NCBI GenBank assembly: GCA_034421015.1
Contig: DAOUKT010000037.1
Coordinates: forward strand, 1-64,000
DNA length: 64,000 nt
Reading direction: 5' to 3'
Origin: DAOUJW01 sp034421015
GTDB lineage: Bacteria; Chloroflexota; Dehalococcoidia; Lucifugimonadales; UBA2985
The stretch's first letter is position 1. Every line of letters begins with the position of its first letter. Below the pieces are notes generated by a model. The model ran no database searches. It was not told the origin of the DNA and was given only the letters and a program-made list of their open reading frames with translations. Below are positions 42,444 through 50,432 of this stretch, in pieces. The position numbers were made by a program, and so were the translations under genes.

Positions 42444-44396
42444 CTAGCCTATTACGGCCAGTATGTCGTTCTTTACCACCCTTGCGCCGGGCTGCAACCT
42501 CAACTCCTTGACGACGCCGCTCACCGGGGAGGGAAGGGCGTTCTCCATCTTCATTGCTTCCAGGAACAGCACTGTGGATCCCGCCGTCACCTGCTGGCCC
42601 ACCTCGACCGCATACCTGAGCAGAATGCCGGGCATCGGCGCGCGTATGGCCGTCCCACCGACAACTTCCGTGTCAGCAGCCGCTGGCGCGGGCTGAGGGG
42701 CAGCGGGCGGCGGAGCCTGGACGGCCTGGGGCGGCCTTTGGACCGGCGCCGGCGCCGACACGTTGTTGCCGGCGGGCGAGGTCACCCTTGTCCCGTGGCC
42801 GTCTGCCATCGGCTCGACCTCTACCTGGTACTGCTCTCCGCCAACGTAGACCGTAAACGCCCGCGGAGACCCCGCGGGGGCCGCCTGGGCGGGGGCTGCC
42901 GCTTCCTCGGAACCCTTCTCCACCAGAAGGCCCGCCTTGGCCTTGGCAATCAGGTCCACCTCACGGTCAAGGTCCTCCTGAGTCCTGGGCTTAACGTCGT
43001 CCGGCACTGGCTCGAGGCCGTACTTCCACTGGAGGAATCGCAGCCCGGTCACGGGGTACAGGGCGTAGACCAGAACGTCTCCGATGTCTTGGGCAAGGCC
43101 GTCGGTCGCCTCCTTTGCCTTCTCCATCTCCGGCTCAAGGTAGTCTGCGGCCCTTCCAGTAATGGGCTCCTGGCCCCTCTCGTAGTCCTTGAGCACCTGC
43201 TGGGCCACGTCGGGGTCGATGGGGGTGGGCGTGCGGCCGTACAGTCCGTAGACGTAGTCCTTCACCTGGCCGGAGACCATCGCGTAACGCCCGAAGAGGA
43301 CGTTCTGCACGGCTTGGATGCCGATAATCTGGCTGGTGGGCGTCACCAGGGGAGGGTAGCCTAGCTCACGGCGCACCGTGGGCAGCTCTTCAAACACCTC
43401 GTTGAGGCGATCAAGGGCGTCGGCCTCCCGGAGCTGGGAACTCAGGTTGCTCGCCATTCCGCCTGGCACCTGGTGGCTCAGCACCGTGGTGTCCACGACG
43501 GAAGCCCGGGACGTGTCGAAGTGCTCCCTGTACCTGGGAGCAATGGACTCGAAGTACTCCGCCAGCTTGAGCAGATGGTTGAGGTCAAGGCCGGGGTCGC
43601 GCTCCGTGCCCATGAGTGTGACGGTCAGGGGCTCAATGGCCGGCTGGGAGGTCCTCATGGCGAAGGGGGACAGGCATGTGTCCACAATGTCGATCCCGGC
43701 TTCAATGGCCTTCAGGAGCGTCATGGAGGCCATCCCACTGGTGTAGTGGGTGTGGAGATGGATGGGGATGTTGATCTTCTCCTTGAGGGTACTGATCAAC
43801 TCATAGGCGTCGTAGGGGGCCAGCAGGCCAGCCATGTCCTTGATGCAAAGGGTGTCCGCCCCCATGTCCTGGAGGGTCAGGGCCTTGTTGACGAAGTAGT
43901 CCAGGTTGAACACCGGCCCGCCCATGCGAGGGCCCGTCACCGAGTAGCAGATGGCTGCCTGGAAGTGCTTGCCCGTGGCCTTGACCGTCCTGGCGGCGAC
44001 CTCAAAGTTGCGCTCGTCGTTGACGGCGTCGAATATCCTGAAGACGTCTATGCCCACCTCGGCTGCGTGCTCCACAAAGGCCACGACCACGTCGTCGGCG
44101 TAGTTCCTGTACCCCACCAGGTTCTGCCCGCGGAGGAGCATCTGCAGGGGCGTGTTGGGCATGAGGCGCTTGAGCACACGGACGCGCTCCCAGGGGTCCT
44201 CCCCCAGAAAACGGGTTGTCACGTCGAATGTTGCGCCGCCCCAGACCTCTGCGGACCAGAAGCCGGCCTTGTCCATCTCCTCAGCGATGGGCTCCATGTC
44301 GGAGGTGCGCATACGGGTGGCCGCAAGGCTCTGGTGAGCGTCTCGCAGGGTGGTATCGGTGATTTTGAGCGTAGTTTGAGCCTTGCTAGATGTCAT
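42444..44396 (-). CDS. PycB/5S-type carboxyltransferase subunit with C-terminal biotin domain
   Basis: A 650-residue fusion of a pyruvate/oxaloacetate carboxyltransferase TIM barrel (DTTLRDAHQSL, RIFDAVNDERN, CIKDMAGLLAPYDA, HLHTHYTSGMA with the zinc histidines), a PYC_OADA helical region, an Ala/Pro-rich linker near residues 555-575 and a biotinyl domain with the biotinylated lysine in LEAMKMENALPSP. It transfers carboxyl between biotin and pyruvate/oxaloacetate. No biotin carboxylase gene is adjacent; instead a carboxyltransferase subunit lies upstream, so a transcarboxylase pairing is possible. Confidence 0.92.
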   Translation of the reverse strand: MTSSKAQTTLKITDTTLRDAHQSLAATRMRTSDMEPIAEEMDKAGFWSAEVWGGATFDVTTRFLGEDPWERVRVLKRLMPNTPLQMLLRGQNLVGYRNYADDVVVAFVEHAAEVGIDVFRIFDAVNDERNFEVAARTVKATGKHFQAAICYSVTGPRMGGPVFNLDYFVNKALTLQDMGADTLCIKDMAGLLAPYDAYELISTLKEKINIPIHLHTHYTSGMASMTLLKAIEAGIDIVDTCLSPFAMRTSQPAIEPLTVTLMGTERDPGLDLNHLLKLAEYFESIAPRYREHFDTSRASVVDTTVLSHQVPGGMASNLSSQLREADALDRLNEVFEELPTVRRELGYPPLVTPTSQIIGIQAVQNVLFGRYAMVSGQVKDYVYGLYGRTPTPIDPDVAQQVLKDYERGQEPITGRAADYLEPEMEKAKEATDGLAQDIGDVLVYALYPVTGLRFLQWKYGLEPVPDDVKPRTQEDLDREVDLIAKAKAGLLVEKGSEEAAAPAQAAPAGSPRAFTVYVGGEQYQVEVEPMADGHGTRVTSPAGNNVSAPAPVQRPPQAVQAPPPAAPQPAPAAADTEVVGGTAIRAPMPGILLRYAVEVGQQVTAGSTVLFLEAMKMENALPSPVSGVVKELRLQPGARVVKNDILAVIG

Positions 44397-44461
44397 CGCT
44401 TTCCCATCCGCACCGGTGAGGGGTTGGAGTCGGTTCCCGCCCCGGAATAGGCCAAGCCAAC

Positions 44462-46027
44462 CTACAGAGGGATGCTGCCGTGCTTCTTGGGCGGCAGCGC
44501 ATCGCGCTTGTTCTCAAGCATCTCCAGCGCCTGGATGATCTTGGGGCGCGTCTCGGCGGGATCGATGATGTCGTCAATGAAGCCGCGGCCGGCGGCAACG
44601 TAGGGGTTGCTGAACCGGTCACGGTACTCCTCGGTCAGCTTGTCCCGGGTTGCCTGCTCGTTCTCCGCCTGCTTGATGACGTCCCGGTAGATGATGTTCA
44701 CTGCGCCGTCGGGGCCCATGACGGCTATCTCCGCGGAGGGCCAGGCGTAGTTGACGTCGCCCTTCAGGTGCTTGCTGCTCATGACGATGTACGCGCCGCC
44801 GTAGGCCTTGCGCGTAAGGACGCTCACCTTGGGAACAGTGGCCTCGGCATAGGCGTAAAGCAGCTTTGCGCCGTGCAGGATGACGCCGCCCTGCTCCTGG
44901 TCGGACCCGGGAAGGAAGCCGGGGACATCCACCAGAGTCACCAGGGGAATGTTGAATGCGTCGCAGAAGCGAACGAAGCGCGCCGCCTTGATGGAGGACT
45001 TGATGTCCAGGACGCCGGCCATGTGCAGCGGTTGCTGAGCGATGATGCCCACGGACTTGCCGTTCATCCGGGAGAAGCCCACCATGATGTTCCTGGCGTA
45101 GTCCCGGTGCACTTCCATGAACTCGCCCTGGTCAACGATGCGGCGAATAACGTCCCGCATGTCGTAGGGCTTGTTTGGCTCGTCCGGCACAATGTCCTGA
45201 AGATCGTCGTCCGTCCTGTTGACGGGGTCCATCAGCGGGAAGAAGGGGGGGTCGTCGCCGTTATTCTGTGGCAGGAAGCTGAGTAGACGCCGCACCTCCT
45301 CCAGGCACTCTTCGTCGTTGTCGTAGGCGAAGTGGGCCACGCCGCTCTGTTCGGAGTGGACCTCCCAGCCGCCAAGCTGCTCGTGGGAGATGTCCTCGCC
45401 TGTGGCCGCGCGGATCACGTCCGGCCCGGTGATGTACATCTGCCCCGTGCCCTTCACCATGAAGATGAAGTCTGTCAGGGCAGGGGAGTAGACCGCTCCA
45501 CCGGCGGCCGGCCCCATGATGACGGAAATCTGCGGTATGACGCCGGAAAGCAGCGTGTTGCGCAGAATGATCTCGCCGAATCCGGCAAGGCTGGCGACAC
45601 CCTCCTGAATCCTGGCGCCGCCGGAGTCGTTCAGACCCACGATGGGCGCGCCGTTCTTGACTGCAAGGTCCATGACCTTGCATATCTTCTCGCCCACCAC
45701 CTCAGATACGGAACCGCCCACTACTGTGAAGTCGTGGGCGTACACAAAAGTCAGTCTTCCATTTACTTTTCCGTAACCCGTGACCACGGCGTCGCCGGGA
45801 TGGTGAGTCTCGCCAAGCCCGAAGTCGGTGGCGCGGTGGGTTACGAATGTGTCCAACTCCTGGAAAGTACCCTTGTCCATGAGTACGTCGATTCGCTCCC
45901 GAGCGGTCAGCTTGCCTCGCTCGTGCTGCTGATCTATGCGCCGCTGGCCGCCGCCGAGGGCGGATTGCTCACGCAGTTTGCGTAGCTCCTCCAGCTTGTT
46001 GTTGGAGGTTGCTCTATCTATAGCCAT
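44462..46027 (-). CDS. Acyl-CoA carboxyltransferase beta-type subunit (PccB/12S-like)
   Basis: A 521-residue crotonase-fold carboxyltransferase acting on propionyl/methylmalonyl-CoA or a related acyl-CoA. It has the N-terminal helix RERIDVLMDKGTFQELD, VGLNDSGGARIQEG, MGPAAGGAVYSPALTDFIFM and the C-terminal AYGGAYIVMSSKHL and RGFIDDIIDPAETR. The start at 46027 follows AGGAG; the open frame continues 16 codons upstream. It precedes the PycB-like biotin protein with a 65-nt gap; together they resemble the 12S and 5S-1.3S parts of transcarboxylase. Confidence 0.93.
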   Translation of the reverse strand: MAIDRATSNNKLEELRKLREQSALGGGQRRIDQQHERGKLTARERIDVLMDKGTFQELDTFVTHRATDFGLGETHHPGDAVVTGYGKVNGRLTFVYAHDFTVVGGSVSEVVGEKICKVMDLAVKNGAPIVGLNDSGGARIQEGVASLAGFGEIILRNTLLSGVIPQISVIMGPAAGGAVYSPALTDFIFMVKGTGQMYITGPDVIRAATGEDISHEQLGGWEVHSEQSGVAHFAYDNDEECLEEVRRLLSFLPQNNGDDPPFFPLMDPVNRTDDDLQDIVPDEPNKPYDMRDVIRRIVDQGEFMEVHRDYARNIMVGFSRMNGKSVGIIAQQPLHMAGVLDIKSSIKAARFVRFCDAFNIPLVTLVDVPGFLPGSDQEQGGVILHGAKLLYAYAEATVPKVSVLTRKAYGGAYIVMSSKHLKGDVNYAWPSAEIAVMGPDGAVNIIYRDVIKQAENEQATRDKLTEEYRDRFSNPYVAAGRGFIDDIIDPAETRPKIIQALEMLENKRDALPPKKHGSIPL

Positions 46028-46091
46028 GCCTGCCTGACTCCTTTCCAAAGTGCGGAATCTTGCTTGTGACGCCAAGCACTTTGAGAATGCT

Positions 46092-46120
46092 ATGGTATCA
46101 GATTATCCTTCAATACGCAA
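46092..46120 (-). promoter_or_regulatory. Candidate promoter of the minus-strand TCA/carboxyltransferase operon
   Basis: On the minus strand TTGCGT (46120-46115) and TACCAT (46097-46092) are 17 nt apart, 64 nt before the PccB-like start. The AT-rich divergent gap (46028-46311) also holds direct repeats ATACGCAAT at 46113-46121 and 46169-46177, the first overlapping the -35 box. Confidence 0.45.
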
Positions 46121-46311
46121 TTTTAGTCCATATCTTTTCCGCTAACTATTGGGGCAAGCTATTGTTTCATACGCAATATAGCGTTATTCTCTCTTGGAGC
46201 GCGCCGTAATCCCGCCTGCACACCGCATATGACCGACAAACTCGTAATCCCGCTCCTCACGCCTTCACCTCAGGCCGCTCCGTTCAGGCCAAACGTAAGG
46301 GTGCGCCATTG

Positions 46312-48222
46312 ATGATCTGGATCAGGCGCATCATAGCCGTACCCATTGGGATGGTCTTCCTGTGGCTTCTGATTGGCGGTCTGCTCATTGTCCACGTGCA
46401 GGGGTCGCTGCTTTCGCCCGATTTCCACAAGGACCAGCTGGAGAAGGCGGACGCCTACAACTTCGTCCTTGACGACCTGCCCAAAGCCGCGGTGATGGAG
46501 CTTCGCGAGGAGTACCCCGTCAAGACCGGGACCGGCCAGGGCGAGGAGACGACGACCGACGTCATGATCCCGGTCATCCTTGAAGAGGCGCCCGATTCCC
46601 TTCGAAACGTGGTCCCGCCCGATTGGCTCCAGGAGCAGGTGGAGCAGGTAATAGACGAGGTAGGTGGATACCTGACCGGCCGGCAGGACGAGTTCTACGT
46701 AAGCGTGCCGCTGCGCGACCGGGCCGTCGCACTCAGCCAGGAGGTCCGGAGGCTGCTGCCATACGACACTATGTACGACCACGTCATGATCAAGCTGGTG
46801 AGACCCGGCATTGACGAGGCGCTTGAGAGCGGGGACGCTGCGCCCTTCGGAGAGTCCATCACCACCGATGAGGTGGCCGCCTCGCTGGAGAGGACGTTCC
46901 CAAAGGACTGGGTGAGCGCTCAGGCGGATGAGGCAATGGATGAGGTCACGGCGTATCTGGTCGGAGACAAGGACAGCATGACTATCAGGATCGCACTGGA
47001 AGAGCGCTCCGACACAGCGCTTGAAGAGGTCAAGACCCTGCTCAGGAAGGCCGACGATTTTGAAATCGTCTACGAAGGGGTGATCAACCCGGTGCTGGAC
47101 GACAACGTCCCAGAGGTGGTCTACCTGCCCCTGGATGTGACTATCACGAGGGAAGAGGTAAAGCAAGCCTTCCTGGACCAGGCGCCCCTGGACTGGCTGA
47201 GAGAGCAGGCCGTGGCCATTGTGGACGACGTGGGGCCGTACTTCATCGGACAGAGAAACGATTTTCGTGTTGTTATTGCCATGGATGAGCGCAAGGACAA
47301 CGCCGAGAGAGTCATCAGTGGGCTTGCCCAAATCAAGGGAGAGGAACTCCTGGATGCGCTCCCCGAGTGCGAGGACTCCGCAGCCGCGCTTCAGGCATTG
47401 GACCATCTCCGGACCGTGACTCTGCCCCGGTGCCTTCCGCCGGGCCTGTCCCAGGGAGACCTGGATGAGTTGCTGGACACGCTGTTCGACAGCGTAGACC
47501 TTGATGAACTGCTGCGCGGATTCGGCTACGAGATTCCTGACGACATCGTCTACACCCATGAGGAATTTCTCGAGGAGCTTGAGGAAGCCGGCGGCCAGGA
47601 GGCCCTTGACGCGCTTGACGGTCTGAGGGAGGCCTTCAGGGAGGGGTGGACCTATACGGACTCCGACCTGAAAGCGGACCTTATCTCCGGCGGCGACGCT
47701 AGCGATGTCCAAACGCTGGAAGACGCGCGGGAGCTGCTCCGGGACGGTTGGACGTTCACCCACGCCGACCTGCGGCAGAGTGGAGGTGAGGAAGCGGTCT
47801 CAGACTTTGACCGCTTCCGGGACGCGCTGACCCGCTTCCGGCTGGCGCGCATACCGCTATTCCTGATTTGGGTCGCGCTGCTGGCGGCCATTGGGTTCCT
47901 GGGAGGCAGGACGTGGTGGAGCAGGCTCGCCTGGGCCTCCGCGACGCTCAGCATATCCGCCCTGGTGGCGACCATAGCCTACACCGTCGCGCTGGAGGCT
48001 GCCATACCGCAGGCATTGGAGGCATGGCGCGAGGAAGCGTTGAGAGACGGGAATCTCGGGCCAACAGCCGCCTTGCTGGTGGACAAGGCATCCTCCACGG
48101 CCGGTATGGTGGCGGATTCCTTCCTTGGCGACAGGGTGAGGACCTCCAGCGTAATGCTGCTGGTCCTCGGCCTGGCCTCCCTGCTGACGGCGCTGATTAT
48201 CCGCAGGCTGACCCTGCGCTGA
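46312..48222 (+). CDS. Uncharacterised membrane protein with three internal repeats
   Basis: A 636-residue protein not recognised as a named family. Residues 7-28 form an N-terminal membrane segment and three more lie in the last ~150 residues, leaving a ~480-residue acidic region outside or inside the membrane. That region holds three copies of a ~95-residue unit: IT-EEV---L----P-DW followed by DEVGGYLTGRQDEF, DEVTAYLVGDKDSM and DDVGPYFIGQRNDF (Trp at about 105, 200, 295). A second motif, REGWTYTDSDL and RDGWTFTHADL, repeats near residue 450. TTG-ATG start region; ATG at 46312 chosen. Divergent from the carboxyltransferase operon. Confidence 0.75.
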   Translation: MIWIRRIIAVPIGMVFLWLLIGGLLIVHVQGSLLSPDFHKDQLEKADAYNFVLDDLPKAAVMELREEYPVKTGTGQGEETTTDVMIPVILEEAPDSLRNVVPPDWLQEQVEQVIDEVGGYLTGRQDEFYVSVPLRDRAVALSQEVRRLLPYDTMYDHVMIKLVRPGIDEALESGDAAPFGESITTDEVAASLERTFPKDWVSAQADEAMDEVTAYLVGDKDSMTIRIALEERSDTALEEVKTLLRKADDFEIVYEGVINPVLDDNVPEVVYLPLDVTITREEVKQAFLDQAPLDWLREQAVAIVDDVGPYFIGQRNDFRVVIAMDERKDNAERVISGLAQIKGEELLDALPECEDSAAALQALDHLRTVTLPRCLPPGLSQGDLDELLDTLFDSVDLDELLRGFGYEIPDDIVYTHEEFLEELEEAGGQEALDALDGLREAFREGWTYTDSDLKADLISGGDASDVQTLEDARELLRDGWTFTHADLRQSGGEEAVSDFDRFRDALTRFRLARIPLFLIWVALLAAIGFLGGRTWWSRLAWASATLSISALVATIAYTVALEAAIPQALEAWREEALRDGNLGPTAALLVDKASSTAGMVADSFLGDRVRTSSVMLLVLGLASLLTALIIRRLTLR

Positions 48223-48230
48223 GGGCCAGG

Positions 48231-49058
48231 CTACTCCTGGTTGCCGGCTCCCCAGTGGCCCGGCCGTCTCGTGCTGGCCCGCCACCTCTGGAGGGTGCGC
48301 CAGTTCTTCAGGGCAATGCGCCAGGTGGGAAGGTCGTAGGGGCGATTGGTGAGGCCGCGCACCCTGTCCATGACCTCTTCGGTAAGAGGGGGGCCGTGCC
48401 CGAAGCAGGCCACGTCCGCCTCAAGCTCTCTCAGCAGATGCAGGGAGGAGTCGAGGGTGCGCCGCTTCCGGCGGTCCCACATAAGCGGCCTGCTGAGCCT
48501 GTCGATGTTGTTGATAACGGAGTCTCCAAGGAAGAGCACCTGGGACTCCTCCTGGGACCTCTCAATGATGGGACAGATGCTGCCCGGAGTGTGTCCCGGC
48601 GTATGGATGATGCGCATTCCTCCAAGGATGGGGAGCACATCGCCGTCATCCACCGTAGCGTCCACAAAGGTGTCGTGGAACTCCCTTCGCACCCTGGAGC
48701 GCCCCACGCCTCGCTGCGCCCATCGGTACCAGATGGGAGGAGATTCGCCCTCGTCGCCCTTGATGAGAAGCAGCTTGCCGTCGGGCCCCGGCTCCGTCTC
48801 GTTCTTGTGTGCCACGACTTGTGCGTTGGTCAGGTCCTTCAGCTCAGCCGCGCTGCCTGAGTGGTCGAAGTGGAAGTGGGTCACGAGAATCCAGCGGAGG
48901 TCGTTGGGGCTTCGTCCTATCTTCCTGATGTAGTCGACTATGGCCTCCCCGTTGCCGGAGATACCCGTGTCGACCACAGCCATCTGCTCGTCCACCAGCA
49001 GCACTGCGTTGCTTCCGTTTACATTTTCAATGCGATGGACCCCAGGGGTTATCTCCAT
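48231..49058 (-). CDS. MBL-fold metal-dependent hydrolase
   Basis: A 275-residue metallo-beta-lactamase-fold protein with the metal motif THFHFDHSGS at about residue 60, TPGHTPGS, FLGDSVIN and CFGHGPPL. The layout is that of the glyoxalase II/quorum-lactonase-like branch. It lacks the winged-helix tail of the other two MBL proteins in the window; its C-terminus is basic and Trp/Arg-rich. It lies just downstream of a Gfo/Idh gene on the same strand (18-nt gap), so they may work on one pathway. The substrate is unknown. Confidence 0.85.
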   Translation of the reverse strand: MEITPGVHRIENVNGSNAVLLVDEQMAVVDTGISGNGEAIVDYIRKIGRSPNDLRWILVTHFHFDHSGSAAELKDLTNAQVVAHKNETEPGPDGKLLLIKGDEGESPPIWYRWAQRGVGRSRVRREFHDTFVDATVDDGDVLPILGGMRIIHTPGHTPGSICPIIERSQEESQVLFLGDSVINNIDRLSRPLMWDRRKRRTLDSSLHLLRELEADVACFGHGPPLTEEVMDRVRGLTNRPYDLPTWRIALKNWRTLQRWRASTRRPGHWGAGNQE

Positions 49059-49076
49059 ACTTGAGCGTTCCTTTCT

Positions 49077-50183
49077 TCAGGGCTTCACGTCCCCCAGCGG
49101 GATGTTCACGACGCGTCCCGTAGCGGAGGACTCGCGGACGGCGTCCAGAACCTGCTGGCAGCGATAGCCGTCGTAGAAGTTGGGAGCGGGCGAGACGCCC
49201 TCGCGGATGCCGCGGAAGAACTCACGAACCAGCAGGCGAAAGGGCATGAGGCGGTCGTCCCGGTCGTCTGAGAAGGGTTCCAGCCGCTCCGGGATGGGCA
49301 GCTGCGACAGGGCCTCGTCGCCATGCTTGGCTCCCAGAATAGTCCCGTGGGGCGGCGGGTTGTACCCGTTGCCCGTATGGGGCGTCACCAGAGTGCCGTC
49401 CCGCCCGTACATCTCGATGCTGCCGCCCGGCCCGAAAGAGGCGGTGTTGGCGCCCGTCATGTTGGCCCACCCACCATTCTCGAAGGTCAGGGTGAAGTTG
49501 AAGGTGTCGTCCGCGGTGGACTGCACGATGCTGCCGGAGTCGTCGGTGCGCTCCGGGTAGTGTGTGAACACCCTGCCGGAAGCCGACGTGACCTCGCCAA
49601 ACCAGTGGCGCAGGCAGTCGATGTAGTGAGAGCCCAGCGCGCCCAGAAAGCCGCCGCCCAGGTCTGCGTCGTCGCGTTCGGTCATGGGACGGGGCCGAAA
49701 GCCGCGCTGGGGGCCGTTTGCGAGCTTCACCAGGGCCATGTTCAGCGGGCCAAGATAGTCCTCCTCTATAAGCTCCCTGGTGCGCATCCTGCCCGATGCA
49801 AAGCGGAACTCGTGTGTGATCATGGCCGTCACGCCGGTCTCGCGGGCCTTCTGCAGCATCTCCAGCGCCTGGCCCTGGTTGAGGGCAAAGGGCTTCTCGC
49901 AGAGGACGTGCTTGCCGGCGTCCAGGGCCGCCATTGTCATGGGGTGATGCAGGTGGACGGGGCTGACGACGCTGACGGCGTCCACGAAGTCCGCTTTCAC
50001 CATCTCCTCGTAGTCCGTGAAGGCGTGGGGGATGCCGAAGCGTTCCGCCGCCTCCTGCGCTCGCTCCGGGCGGCGGGCGCAGACCGCCGTCACCTCGGCC
50101 CCCTCCGACTGGAAGCCGGGTATCTGCACCGTGGTCCCGAAACCCACGCCTATGACTCCGATGCGTACTGGGCTGCTGGTCAT
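49077..50183 (-). CDS. Gfo/Idh/MocA family oxidoreductase
   Basis: A 368-residue NAD(P)-dependent oxidoreductase. The Rossmann motif GVIGVGFGTTVQIPGF is at the N-terminus and the catalytic lysine motif reads GKHVLCEKPFAL, as in active family members. A second conserved region GGFLGALGSHYIDCLRHWFG contains the His of the active site. The ATG at 50183 follows GGAAGGAATGATGCC. Cotranscribed with the MBL hydrolase downstream. Substrates of this family are sugars or related polyols; which one cannot be read. Confidence 0.9.
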   Translation of the reverse strand: MTSSPVRIGVIGVGFGTTVQIPGFQSEGAEVTAVCARRPERAQEAAERFGIPHAFTDYEEMVKADFVDAVSVVSPVHLHHPMTMAALDAGKHVLCEKPFALNQGQALEMLQKARETGVTAMITHEFRFASGRMRTRELIEEDYLGPLNMALVKLANGPQRGFRPRPMTERDDADLGGGFLGALGSHYIDCLRHWFGEVTSASGRVFTHYPERTDDSGSIVQSTADDTFNFTLTFENGGWANMTGANTASFGPGGSIEMYGRDGTLVTPHTGNGYNPPPHGTILGAKHGDEALSQLPIPERLEPFSDDRDDRLMPFRLLVREFFRGIREGVSPAPNFYDGYRCQQVLDAVRESSATGRVVNIPLGDVKP

Positions 50184-50248
50184 GGCATCATTCCTTCCGG
50201 GGGCATTTGAGATGCCCCTCGGGTCTTCCCAGGTGAAACGCTGCAACC

Positions 50249-50344
50249 GTCATTCCCGTGAAAACGGGAATCCAGAGCGATGCAAGTTAAACTAGCTGGC
50301 TCCAGTTGACGCGCTCCAGATTCCTGCTTTCGCAGGAATGACGG
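50249..50344. repeat. Palindromic repeat pair
   Basis: GTCATTCCCGTGAAAACGGGAATCC and AGATTCCTGCTTTCGCAGGAATGACGG, two units of the window-wide family in the gap between the peroxiredoxin-like and Gfo/Idh genes. Confidence 0.7.
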
Positions 50345-50432
50345 TGTGATTGTGTCTGGGCGTGAGTATGGCGAGAGACCAACTGCTTCGAAAGTCACAC
50401 CGAAATCGCTTGTTCCCATAAATGTCCCCTGC

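Noticed and set aside
41736..43364. A 542-codon plus-strand open frame across idh and the PycB-like gene.
   Set aside because: Crosses the intergenic gap and two recognised genes; no protein-like motif.
46270..47763. A 497-codon minus-strand open frame opposite the repeat membrane protein.
   Set aside because: The plus-strand frame has membrane segments, internal protein repeats and a start context; the minus frame has none of these.
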